A model generated the notes under the pieces. It saw nothing but the letters and a program-made list of their open reading frames with translations, was not told the DNA's origin and ran no database searches. 52,692 nt of DNA from Deltaproteobacteria bacterium (GTDB lineage: Bacteria; Myxococcota_A; UBA796; SXON01), in NCBI GenBank assembly GCA_947484175.1, contig CANKOI010000019.1, forward strand, positions 1 through 52,692, written 5' to 3'. This document shows positions 24,926 through 33,158 of this stretch, piece after piece; position 1 is the first letter of the stretch, and each line of letters opens with the position of its first letter. The translations under genes were made by a program, and so were the position numbers.

Positions 24926-25501
24926 ATGCAGATCGGTCGTCAGTTTGTAGCCAAAAAAGCCCTCTTTTCCTTCCTTGGCAGCACGTTCCGTATCTTCGAT
25001 CCCGAGGGCCGCCTCCAGTTCTTCGTGAAGCAGAAGGCGTTCAAGCTCAAGGAAGAACTAAACGTGTTCGCCGACGAGGGGCAGTCCAACAAGCGGCTCA
25101 CCATCAAGGCGCGGTCCGTGCTGGACTTCTCGGGAACCTACGACGTGACCGACGCCACCAGCGGCGAAGTCGTGGGCGCCTGCAAGCGCGAAGGGATGAA
25201 GTCGATGTTCCGCGACTCGTGGCTGGTGCTCGGCGCCGGAGACGAACTCCTCGGAAAGTGCGAGGAGGACAGCATGCTGATGGCCATGCTTCGCCGCCTA
25301 ATCTTTAAGCAATGGCTCCCCCAGAAGTTCACGGTGAAGGATGCCTCGGGCCACTCCTTGGGCACCATCCGCCAGCGCTTCAATCCGTTCCAGATCAGCT
25401 ACGACGTGAACTTCGAAGGGGGCCAGAACCAAGACCTCGAGCCCCGGCTCGGGATCGCGCTCGTCGTGCTGCTGCTCGCGATCGAGGGCCGTCAGGGCTG
25501 A
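24926..25501 (+). CDS. LURP-one-related / scramblase-like protein
   Basis: 191 residues from the ATG at 24926, with an AGGAGAGA ribosome site (24917-24924). The sequence has the LURP-one/tubby-like barrel pattern: RQFVAKKALFSFLGSTFRIFD, LQFFVKQKAFKLKEEL, a central strand set, and SLGTIRQRF, ending in a hydrophobic helix (GIALVVLLLAIE) that would pass through the barrel. Related proteins associate with membranes, and phospholipid scramblases share the fold; the bacterial role is unknown. TACGCT (24900-24905) may be a -10 element. The following 95 bases before the next gene hold no gene. Confidence 0.82.
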   Translation: MQIGRQFVAKKALFSFLGSTFRIFDPEGRLQFFVKQKAFKLKEELNVFADEGQSNKRLTIKARSVLDFSGTYDVTDATSGEVVGACKREGMKSMFRDSWLVLGAGDELLGKCEEDSMLMAMLRRLIFKQWLPQKFTVKDASGHSLGTIRQRFNPFQISYDVNFEGGQNQDLEPRLGIALVVLLLAIEGRQG

Positions 25502-25596
25502 AAACGGCAGGGCCTCCCGCCACAGTTCGCCGCGTTCACGCTCGCCCGTGACCGACGCTTGCACCGATCGCGACGATTTCGGATTATCCACCAAGG

Positions 25597-26547
25597 ATGC
25601 ATCCGGTGCCGGTACTGGTGGGAGTGGAGGGTGGCCTTGTGGGCCAGCGCTTTGTCGTCACGACCGAAGGGCTGCGCCTCGGCCGGGAGCCCGGCAACGA
25701 GGTGTGGCTCGACGACACGGGGGTTTCCCGCCAACACGCAAGGGTGATCCTGCATAACGGAGCCGTGTGGGTGCAGGATGCCGGGTCGAGGAACGGCGTA
25801 TTCGTGAACGGTGAGCGGGTGGCGGACCATCGCGTCCTGAAGCCCGGCGACCGGGTGTCGGTCGGCACCCACTTCTTTGACCTGGAGTACGCCAACCCTG
25901 AGGGGGCCCGGTCAGCTGCACCCCGCGAACGGGCGGCCCCACCCGCCTCCCGCAAGTGGAAGGCGTGGCCGTTCGCGCTCGCGCTAGTCGGCGTGGCCAG
26001 CTGTGTCGGCTGCTTCGGTGCGTACGGCTGGGTTCGCGGCGACAGCGCGCCCGCGCCCGCACCCGCAGCCCCGAGCTACTCGCTGAGCACCGTCCTGCCG
26101 GCCGACGGCCTGCCTCCCCTCCCCGCCGCGCCCAGCGCTACCACGCCAGCGCTTTCGGACGCGCTGGCGGTGGCAAGCGGCCAAGACGCCACCGGTCGCA
26201 CGGCTCAGCTTCCCCAAGCCCCCGCCGGTAGCAGCGCCACGGAGCTGGTGGAGCGCGCCCACGCCCAGTACGAGACCGGCCGCCTCAACGACGCCCGTAC
26301 CACGTACCAGATGGCCCTCAAGCTGGATCCTGCCTGCGAGATCTGCACCGTACGTATCGAGCGGCTCAACGGGGAAATCGCCGCCCGCGCGCAAGTACAG
26401 CTGGACGCGGGCCTCCGCTACTGGGACAGCATGCAGGTGCAGCAGGCCATCGCCGCGTGGGAGACGGTGCTGCTGCTCGTCCCCGATCCCGCCGACCCGC
26501 TGCACATGCAGGCGGCCGATTCCCTGGCCCGGGCCCGCAAACCGTGA
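25597..26547 (+). CDS. FHA-domain membrane protein with TPR-like tail
   Basis: 316 residues. The FHA domain (about 1-100) is canonical: LRLGREPGN, TGVSRQHAR, and AGSRNGVFVNG, so phosphothreonine binding is likely. One membrane helix (about 128-148) is followed by a Pro/Ala-rich linker and a C-terminal helical part (about 210-316) with TPR-like units (AHAQYETGRLNDARTTYQMA, LDP). A pair CEIC sits between them. FHA is inside and TPR outside if the basic flank KWK marks the cytoplasmic side. The TGA overlaps the GTG of the next, similar gene. Confidence 0.87.
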   Translation: MHPVPVLVGVEGGLVGQRFVVTTEGLRLGREPGNEVWLDDTGVSRQHARVILHNGAVWVQDAGSRNGVFVNGERVADHRVLKPGDRVSVGTHFFDLEYANPEGARSAAPRERAAPPASRKWKAWPFALALVGVASCVGCFGAYGWVRGDSAPAPAPAAPSYSLSTVLPADGLPPLPAAPSATTPALSDALAVASGQDATGRTAQLPQAPAGSSATELVERAHAQYETGRLNDARTTYQMALKLDPACEICTVRIERLNGEIAARAQVQLDAGLRYWDSMQVQQAIAAWETVLLLVPDPADPLHMQAADSLARARKP

Positions 26548-28454
26548 GTCAGGTGGAGCTCCACATTTTGCAGCCAGGGCATCCCGAGCGGAGGCTGGTG
26601 CTGCCTGAGGGCGTGGTGCATGTCGGGCGTGGCGACGACAACGAAGTGGTCCTGGCCGATGTCGGAGTGTCGAGAAGGCACGCCCGGCTCGAGGTGAGCG
26701 CCGAGGGCGTGGTGGTGGAGGACCTCGGCAGCGGCAACGGCACGTGGTTCCGTGGGCAGGCGGTGCGGCGGCAGGTACTCGGCGACGGCGAAGAGGTCGC
26801 GATCGATCCCTTCACGCTCCGAGTTCAGGTTCACGCCACGATGGAAGCGGGGGAGATCACTGCCGGTCGCGACGGTACGTCGCCCATGCCCGACGCCGCC
26901 CCGCTCGCGCTGCTCACCGTCACCAGCGCGCACCGGATGCCCGTGCGGGTGTTCCCCCTGCCCTTCGATGGCGTGCTCACCCTCGGGCGCTCCGATCGCA
27001 ACGCCATCGTGCTGCCCGAACCGGCGTCTTCGCGGGTACACGCCGAGGTACGGTGCGAAGGTGGCCGGTTCACGCTGCGCGACCACGGCTCAAGCAACGG
27101 CACCTTTGTGAATGGGCGGCGGGTAAAGGAGCGCCCCCTCGAGGAGGGCGACCGCATCCGAATCGGCGCGGTCGAGCTTCGTTTCAGCCTCGCCGGTGAG
27201 AGCGAAGGCACGGAGGCTTTCGTGGAGCCCCTCGTGGCCCCGCCGGCGGCCCGTCCGCTTCCCCCACCGCCCCCGCCGCCACCCGCCACCACCGCCTTCC
27301 TCGCCCCGCTTCCGCCGGCCGTGGAAGAGATCGAGGTGAATCCGGTCCGAGGCGGCGGGAAACGCCTGCGGTCCACGGCGACGCGTAAAAGCACCGGATT
27401 TTTCTCCCGGCCCATCAATCTCGTGTCGATCGGCGTGCTCGGCCTCACGTTCGTCATGGTGGGGGGGAAGGTGGCCAGCGAGGTGCTGACGGGGATGATG
27501 GAGGCGCGCGCCACGGACACGCCTGCCCCCACTTCGGCGATCGTCGCGCCCGCCGACGCCGCCACCACCGCGCCGATCATGGCGGATGGGATGCGTCACT
27601 TCGCCGAGGGCCACTACTTCGAGGCAGCCGGCTCCTTCTACCGGGTCTTGCAGGTTGACCCTGACAACGTGGACGCTCGCCGCATGGGCTACGCGGCCTG
27701 CGAGTTCATCACCTTCGGCGAGATCCGCGCGTCGCTCCTCGCCCGAAGCACCACCGATGCTTCGCGTTCGGCCGCCAAGACCGCCGCACTCGATGCGATA
27801 ACGAAGCTCGCAGCGAACGAGTTGTCCCCGCCCGCAGCGCGCGCGGCCTTGGACGCCGCGCTGGCCCTCGCTCCCGACGACGCCGAACTGCGCGCCGCTC
27901 TCGTGGCTCTGGATAGCCAAACCGCCTCCGCGGCGAGGGCGGCGAGCGCCGGGCGAGCGGCCGCCGCCACCCGTGACCTGGAGAGTCGACTGGCAGAGGC
28001 GCAGGCCGACCTCTCGCAGGGCAAACTCTCGCGAGCCGTTCGCGGTTTCGAAGACGTCATGGCCGCCGATCCCGGCAGGGTCTCGCCGCAGTACCACTCC
28101 GCGCAGGAAGGCGTGCGCCAGGCCAAAGACCGGATGAAGGCGGAGTCGAAAGCGGCCTGGATGGAGGCGAACGCCGCGTTGAAGTCGGGCAACGCGCTCG
28201 GGGCACGCAAGCTGCTGCTCCAAGTGGTGGCCACCGACCCCTACAATGGAGCCGCTGTGGCCAAACTGGCCGAAGCCCGCGCCACTCTGAAGCAGCAGGC
28301 CAGCGAAACCTACAAGGAAGCCCGCACCCTCGAGGGGTTAGGGCAGAACGAGAAGGCAATCGCCCTGTACCACAAGGTGCAGTCCTACGTGGGCGACGAC
28401 GCCGACGCCCTCTCCCAGAAGGCCAAAGCCCGCTCCGATGCCCTGCTTCGTTGA
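26544..28454 (+). CDS. Double-FHA membrane protein with TPR-like tail
   Basis: 636 residues from a GTG at 26544 overlapping the previous stop (GTGA). FHA 1 (about 1-95) has VHVGRGDDN, VGVSRRHAR and LGSGNGTWF; FHA 2 (about 135-220) has LTLGRSDRN, SSRVHAE and HGSSNGTFVNG. Both keep the binding residues. A Pro-rich linker, a basic patch (GKRLRSTATRK) and one membrane helix (about 292-312) follow, then about 320 residues of Ala-rich helical TPR-like repeats (AEGHYFEAAGSFYRVLQVDP; ARKLLLQVVATDPYNG). It shares architecture with its upstream neighbour, so the pair probably arose by duplication and acts together. Confidence 0.88.
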   Translation: MSQVELHILQPGHPERRLVLPEGVVHVGRGDDNEVVLADVGVSRRHARLEVSAEGVVVEDLGSGNGTWFRGQAVRRQVLGDGEEVAIDPFTLRVQVHATMEAGEITAGRDGTSPMPDAAPLALLTVTSAHRMPVRVFPLPFDGVLTLGRSDRNAIVLPEPASSRVHAEVRCEGGRFTLRDHGSSNGTFVNGRRVKERPLEEGDRIRIGAVELRFSLAGESEGTEAFVEPLVAPPAARPLPPPPPPPPATTAFLAPLPPAVEEIEVNPVRGGGKRLRSTATRKSTGFFSRPINLVSIGVLGLTFVMVGGKVASEVLTGMMEARATDTPAPTSAIVAPADAATTAPIMADGMRHFAEGHYFEAAGSFYRVLQVDPDNVDARRMGYAACEFITFGEIRASLLARSTTDASRSAAKTAALDAITKLAANELSPPAARAALDAALALAPDDAELRAALVALDSQTASAARAASAGRAAAATRDLESRLAEAQADLSQGKLSRAVRGFEDVMAADPGRVSPQYHSAQEGVRQAKDRMKAESKAAWMEANAALKSGNALGARKLLLQVVATDPYNGAAVAKLAEARATLKQQASETYKEARTLEGLGQNEKAIALYHKVQSYVGDDADALSQKAKARSDALLR

Positions 28455-28459
28455 CCCCC

Positions 28460-28474
28460 GCGGCCGCTGGCCGC
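28460..28474. terminator. Short perfect GC hairpin in operon spacer
   Basis: GCGGCC GCT GGCCGC lies just after the double-FHA stop codon. It lacks a T-tract, so it may only weaken read-through or stabilise the upstream transcript. Confidence 0.3.
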
Positions 28475-28529
28475 AGCTCGCTCAAGGAAGGAATGGCGCG
28501 AGCCGATACCCGGTTCCGTGGCGAGTTTC

Positions 28530-30104
28530 ATGCTAAAATCCCGCAGGGCGCCTCGGGAGCCGACGCTCGTTCGCCGGCAGACGGCGGCGTTCGCACTCGT
28601 GGCCGGCCCCCTGATCGCCGGGCTCGGGTTCTGGTTGTGGAGCAACGCAGGAGAGCACGTGCTGACCGAGGCGGCCGCAACCGCCAAGGCGGCCGGGCAG
28701 GAGCTCGCCCAGGACGAAGCGACCGTACGCCTCGTGGGCCTCGCGGCCCTCTTCCCCGAGCGCGAGCATGTGCAGTCCTGGACCGGCCACGGCGACGCGA
28801 TTGCTCGCTCGCACAGCGCGTTCGTGCGTACCGGCGCGCTGCACGGCGAAGATCGTGTGCGGCTGCTGGTCCCGAAGACGTCGGGCGGGTTCCACGTGCC
28901 CGGGCAAACCGACGTCGAGGGATTTTTCGTCACCGTTTCCAACGCGGCCACGCCGGAGTGGCTGCGCCCGGTGGTCAGTTCTCCGGGGTTGAGGAGGGTG
29001 TGGGAGGGGGGTATCAGCGAATCGCACCTGAACGTGAACGCGCAGCGAGTGGTGACGTGGGCGCGCATCACGAACACCCACGGGCGCCCGGTGGGTGTTC
29101 TGGAGCTGACGCGGACGATCAAGGGGCCGCTGGCCGCCGAGCGCCGGAAGGTGACGCTCGCACTCGCCTGCGTGGGGTCCGTGCTCACGGTGCTCGGGAT
29201 GGCGCTGGCGAGACTGGCCGGCAGGGTGGACCGCGACCTGCTCGTTTCCCGCAGGGCACTTCGCCGGCTCCAGGCTGGCGATCGGAGTAAGTCGCCTGCG
29301 GAGGAGGGCGTGTTGACCGCCGAGGTGGAACGTCTCCGCGAGGCGCTCGTCGTGGAGGAGCAGGCCGCCGCTGCCACGGACCAGGACCTTCGGTCGAACT
29401 TGGCCGCCGCCGAAGCCTTGCTGGCGCCAGGTCTCGTTGCCCGCCGGCAGAGCATTGCGGCCCGCGTTGGCAACCACCGATTGCTCCTCCGGGTGGGAGA
29501 AGCCATTGCCGAAGAAGTCGAACTGGTCGACCTCGCGTACGGCCGGGTGCACGTGCGCTCGGCGCTGCTCAGCGCGGTAGACCTCGCACCCGGGATGCCG
29601 GCGGAGGTGGGGTGGAACCGTGAGCGTCCCAGCCTCTGCGAGCTGCGTGTGCGACGGCGCATCGAGACCGACGAGGGCGTACAGTACGTGCTCGGCGGGG
29701 ATGTAGACTTGGAGCTGCCCGGTACGCCCACCGCGCTCCGTGCCGTGGCCTACCCTCGCCTCAGCCAGCGGGTTGACATGACGGGAACGGCAGCCAGCGT
29801 TTGTTTCGTGGTGGATGGCGCCGTGGGACCGGTGCTGACGTTGGTGAACCTCTCGGCGGGCGGGGCGCGCGTGAACGCAACCATGAGCCTCGAAGAGGCG
29901 GCACGCGCCGGCACCCGTGCCACGATGGAGCTGATGCTGCCGGGCTTGGAGGGCGAGGTTCGAACGGCCGTCGTGGTGCGGCGCGTATTCGCCATCGCAA
30001 CCGGAACGACGTTCGACTTGGAGTTCGTGGACGATGGCGGGCCTGGAGAAGGCCGCCGCCGCGTGGCCGCGTGGCTCGCCGAGCGGCAGCGGGCGGCGGC
30101 CTAA
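28530..30104 (+). CDS. Membrane sensor with C-terminal PilZ domain
   Basis: About 524 residues; start ATG 28530 (a GTG at 28518 is possible). A first membrane helix (about 20-40), an extracytoplasmic domain of about 160 residues, and a second helix (about 205-225) form a sensor layout. A HAMP-like or coiled-coil stretch follows (EEGVLTAEVERLREALVVEEQ). The end is a PilZ domain with RLSQR (R-x3-R, about 408) and NLSAGG ((D/N)-x-S-x2-G, about 439), the two motifs that bind cyclic di-GMP. A possible earlier degenerate PilZ-like unit lies at about 300-390. It shares strand with the two FHA proteins upstream (75 bases) and a peptidase 24 bases downstream. Confidence 0.82.
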   Translation: MLKSRRAPREPTLVRRQTAAFALVAGPLIAGLGFWLWSNAGEHVLTEAAATAKAAGQELAQDEATVRLVGLAALFPEREHVQSWTGHGDAIARSHSAFVRTGALHGEDRVRLLVPKTSGGFHVPGQTDVEGFFVTVSNAATPEWLRPVVSSPGLRRVWEGGISESHLNVNAQRVVTWARITNTHGRPVGVLELTRTIKGPLAAERRKVTLALACVGSVLTVLGMALARLAGRVDRDLLVSRRALRRLQAGDRSKSPAEEGVLTAEVERLREALVVEEQAAAATDQDLRSNLAAAEALLAPGLVARRQSIAARVGNHRLLLRVGEAIAEEVELVDLAYGRVHVRSALLSAVDLAPGMPAEVGWNRERPSLCELRVRRRIETDEGVQYVLGGDVDLELPGTPTALRAVAYPRLSQRVDMTGTAASVCFVVDGAVGPVLTLVNLSAGGARVNATMSLEEAARAGTRATMELMLPGLEGEVRTAVVVRRVFAIATGTTFDLEFVDDGGPGEGRRRVAAWLAERQRAAA

Positions 30105-30128
30105 ACGCGCTGGGGACTGGCAGCGGCA

Positions 30129-31607
30129 GTGGCCTTCGGGGTGGGAACGCTGGCCGCGTGGCCGCGTGAACCCGCGGCGCTCCGCGTCGATGCCCCCACG
30201 GAACGCTTCTCCGCCGACCGTGCGCTCGGAGAGGTGGCGGCCTGGGCGGGGGGCCCTCGGGTGACAGGCACCGCGGCGCAGCGCGCCGCGGTAAACGGCC
30301 TCGCGGCGCGCCTCCGCACGCTCGGCTTTGTGGCTGAGCCGCACGAGTACGGCCGACTCCTGAACCTCGAGGCGAGCGCCACGGGCGACCGCGGCGAAGG
30401 CGTGTGGCTCGTGGCCCACAGCGACACCGTGCGCGGCTCTCCCGGCGGCGCCGACGACGGCCTAGGCCTCGCCGTGTTGGTAGAGGCTGCCCGAGTCCTC
30501 AGTCGGGATGGGGTGCCAGCGCGCCTGCACCTGCTCATCACCGATGGCGAGGAGGCCGGCCTGTACGGGGCGCAGGCGTTCGTGAACGACGCGCCCAACG
30601 CACGCCGTTTGGTGATCAACGTGGAGGCGCGGGGCAGCGAGGGACCGGCCTACATGTTCCAGACCGCGGGATCGACGCCCCCGCTGTTGTCGGCGTGGCG
30701 AGCCTCGGGGTGCACCGCGCAGGCGGGCTCGCTCGCGCGCTGGGTGTACGAGTCCCTGCCCAACGACACCGACTTCACGGTGCTGCGGGCGAGCGGGGCG
30801 GAGGGGTACGACTTCGCGCTGATCCACGGTGCATGGCGCTACCACACCCCCGACGACACCCTCGCGGGCCTCGACCCGCGCGCGGTGCAGCAGGTCGGCG
30901 ACTGCGTGGTGGGGCTGGCGCAAGAGTGGCTGCGCGGGCGGCCTGCGGCGGCGGACTCGCCGCTGGCCTGGCAGCAGGTGGGGCCGTGGATGGTGGCCCT
31001 GCCGACATGGGCGGTCCGGGGCGCAGCGCTGGCGGGCGGGCTGCTCGTACTGGCCGGGATGCGCGGACGGGGCGCCGTCGGGGGGCTCCTCGCGTGGATC
31101 GCGGCGCTGGCCCTCGCGGCGGCAGTCGGCACCGGAGCCCTCACCACGCTCGTGGCCACTTGGCCCGACTTTCTCGCCCGGCCGGCGGAGGTCGAACACC
31201 CCGAAGGCGTGTACGTCGGAGCGTGGGTCATTGCCGCCGCCTCCGCGGCGCTCTCGCTTCGGGTGGCGCAGCGCCTGAGCCGCCGGGGGGCACCGGAGCT
31301 CGTCGGGGGCTGGCTCGGCGGCAGCGCACTGTGCGCCGCGACTGGCGCGCTCCTCGCCCCGGAGGCTGGCCTCGTGCTCCTGCCGGGGCTGTTCGCGGCG
31401 GGGGCCCGCCTGCACGGGGGCGGCATTGCGGCGGGGGCAGCGCGCGTGGGGGCGGCCGGTCTCGCGGGGGCGATGCTGGGACCCGTCCTCCTTGCTCTGC
31501 CCATCGCGCTCACCTCAAGGGCTCTCCCCGTGCTCGCCGTTGTGCCCCTCCTCGTCGTCCCCTGGCTCCTGCCCCTCCGCCTCGGTGCGAGCGAGAAAGC
31601 CCCGTAG
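30129..31607 (+). CDS. M28-family metallopeptidase with C-terminal membrane region
   Basis: About 492 residues; GTG at 30129 is used, though CTG at 30117 would add hydrophobic residues, so the start is uncertain. The zinc aminopeptidase motifs are present: VAHSDTV (about 95), SPGGADDGLG (bridging Asp), DGEEAGLYG (Glu-Glu), NDTDF (Asp) and YHTPDD (His). After about residue 275 the protein turns into about six to eight Ala/Leu/Gly-rich membrane helices. The peptidase would face the periplasm after the first hydrophobic stretch. Its last 93 bases overlap the convergent trmH gene. Confidence 0.85.
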   Translation: MAFGVGTLAAWPREPAALRVDAPTERFSADRALGEVAAWAGGPRVTGTAAQRAAVNGLAARLRTLGFVAEPHEYGRLLNLEASATGDRGEGVWLVAHSDTVRGSPGGADDGLGLAVLVEAARVLSRDGVPARLHLLITDGEEAGLYGAQAFVNDAPNARRLVINVEARGSEGPAYMFQTAGSTPPLLSAWRASGCTAQAGSLARWVYESLPNDTDFTVLRASGAEGYDFALIHGAWRYHTPDDTLAGLDPRAVQQVGDCVVGLAQEWLRGRPAAADSPLAWQQVGPWMVALPTWAVRGAALAGGLLVLAGMRGRGAVGGLLAWIAALALAAAVGTGALTTLVATWPDFLARPAEVEHPEGVYVGAWVIAAASAALSLRVAQRLSRRGAPELVGGWLGGSALCAATGALLAPEAGLVLLPGLFAAGARLHGGGIAAGAARVGAAGLAGAMLGPVLLALPIALTSRALPVLAVVPLLVVPWLLPLRLGASEKAP

Positions 31608-32186
31608 CGCGGCCTCCTCGTCGTGGAGCCAAGCGGCGAGGAAGCGGGCCCGTTCGGCGGGGTCGAGGTCTGCGCCCACCAGTGCGCGACGGCGCTCCGA
31701 CAGCGTTCTCAGCGCGATCGCAGCGCTCACGCTCACGTTGAGCGATTCGGTGAGGCCGTGCATCGGCACCTGGAACACGCCATCCGCGAGGCTGCGAGCG
31801 CGGTCGCTCACGCCGCGCAACTCACTCCCGAAGATCAGGGCGACGGGAGTGTCGACCGGGAGGGTTTCCGGGGTGAAGGCCCCCGGCGCGAGGTCGGCCA
31901 CGTACACCCGGAAGCCGCGCGCACGCAGGTCGGCCACGGAGTCGTCGATGTGATCGAACCGGCGGCGCAACACCCACCGCTCGGCCCCGCGGGCAGCACC
32001 CCGCACCGGCCGGAAGCCCTGGGTGACGAGATGCACCTCGTGAACCCCGAAGGCCTCGGCGCTCCGGAGGATTGCGCTCACGTTGTGACGCCGGCGCACG
32101 GCTTCGCAGACAGCAACCACGCTGCCGACGCGACGGTCGAGCGCGGCCGAGATGCGGGCGATGCGTTCGGGGCTGGCGGGGAGCAC
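31515..32186 (-). CDS. trmH: tRNA (guanosine-2'-O)-methyltransferase TrmH
   Basis: 223 residues from a GTG at 32186. SPOUT methyltransferase motifs are clear: RRRHNVSAILRSAEAFGVHEVHLV (motif 1), LIFGSELRGVS (motif 2) and VPMHGLTESLNVSVSAAIAL (motif 3, knotted SAM site). Length and N-terminus match TrmH, which methylates the 2'-OH of G18 in tRNA. The last about 30 residues are a Glu/Asp/Gly/His-rich tail encoded in the part that overlaps the convergent peptidase gene; the conserved core is outside the overlap. It sits eight bases after the phosphodiester glycosidase gene. Confidence 0.9.
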   Translation of the reverse strand: MLPASPERIARISAALDRRVGSVVAVCEAVRRRHNVSAILRSAEAFGVHEVHLVTQGFRPVRGAARGAERWVLRRRFDHIDDSVADLRARGFRVYVADLAPGAFTPETLPVDTPVALIFGSELRGVSDRARSLADGVFQVPMHGLTESLNVSVSAAIALRTLSERRRALVGADLDPAERARFLAAWLHDEEAALRGFLARTEAEGQEPGDDEEGHNGEHGESP

Positions 32187-32194
32187 GCGGGGCT

Positions 32195-33151
32195 TTACTC
32201 CGCTGCGAGCGGGCTGGCGCCGAGGATCACGGGCACGCCGTCAAAGCCGTCGATGTGGCGGCGCGTACCGGGCACGTCGAGCCACAGGGCGGTGGAGGCG
32301 CCGCCATCGAAGGCCATCGCGTCTACACAGCCTAAGCCGCCGAGGATGGTGGCGAGCTCGGCGAGGGAGAGCCCGCTCGTCCAGGTGTCGGTGGCCATGA
32401 GCAGGAGGTGGCCGCGATCGTCGAGGCAGGCCGCCGTGCGGCGCTCCACCTCCGAGATCGAAAATCCGCGGCCCCCGGTGCGCAGGTAGCCGAAGGTGCG
32501 GCGGCCGGACATGATGGCGGGAAAGCCCTGAAAACCCTGCTGGATCCCGACCACGCTCGTGCGCCTCTCGTTCACGATCCGCGGGCGAGCGCCGGCACGG
32601 TCGACGAGAAAGTGGGCGGCGCGGGTGCTTCCCTGCCGGTTGCGGACCACACCGTCGCTCACCACGAGGCCGAGCGGGCCATCCTCCGCGAAGTAGGGTC
32701 CGTTGACCGCCCAGCTCATCCCGCCTTCCTCCGCGAGGTCGGCCACCTCCCCGCGGCTCCAGTCGGCGCGGCCCCAAACACGAAGGTTCCATCGGGCCGG
32801 ATCGACGTCGAGAAGTACAAGCTTCACGGCGCGGGGGTCGGGGGGGCGCAGGAACTGGAGCTCGGCCACCCCGAGGCCGTCGGCGGCCGTGGTGTACCGG
32901 GGGCTGAGGAAGCGGTCGCCGGGGCCCCACAGCCGGCGAAGCTCGGTGGCCAGCGGCACCTCCGCCCACGCCGAAGCCCCGTCACTCCAGTGCAGGGTTC
33001 CCCCGGTGACCAGACGGCGCCCCATCGTCACCGCGGTGACCACTACGCTCTCGCCGACCAGCGCGAGGGCCACGATCACGCCGGCGACCAGAAGAGCCAC
33101 GAGGGCCCACCGGCGGCGGGCGGGCGCCGGGTTCGGGGGGGAGTTAGCCAT
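32195..33151 (-). CDS. Phosphodiester glycosidase (NAGPA-like) family protein
   Basis: 318 residues from the ATG at 33151. A basic start (PARRRW) and one membrane helix (about 15-37) place the domain in the periplasm. The domain shows WRLxVW-like LRVWGRADW, MSWAVNGPYF (the AINGxFF position), and AMAFDGGASTALWL near residue 285, the GGxS signature of the family. NAGPA-type enzymes cleave N-acetylglucosamine-1-phosphodiesters; bacterial members act on exopolysaccharide or envelope phosphodiesters. The start codon is only seven bases from the divergent sulfatase-like gene. Confidence 0.85.
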   Translation of the reverse strand: MANSPPNPAPARRRWALVALLVAGVIVALALVGESVVVTAVTMGRRLVTGGTLHWSDGASAWAEVPLATELRRLWGPGDRFLSPRYTTAADGLGVAELQFLRPPDPRAVKLVLLDVDPARWNLRVWGRADWSRGEVADLAEEGGMSWAVNGPYFAEDGPLGLVVSDGVVRNRQGSTRAAHFLVDRAGARPRIVNERRTSVVGIQQGFQGFPAIMSGRRTFGYLRTGGRGFSISEVERRTAACLDDRGHLLLMATDTWTSGLSLAELATILGGLGCVDAMAFDGGASTALWLDVPGTRRHIDGFDGVPVILGASPLAAE

Positions 33152-33158
33152 CGCGGCC

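Noticed and set aside
30104..30128. Fusion of the PilZ sensor and the peptidase
   Set aside because: A TAA at 30102-30104 ends the sensor in its own frame and also lies in the peptidase frame, so they are separate proteins.
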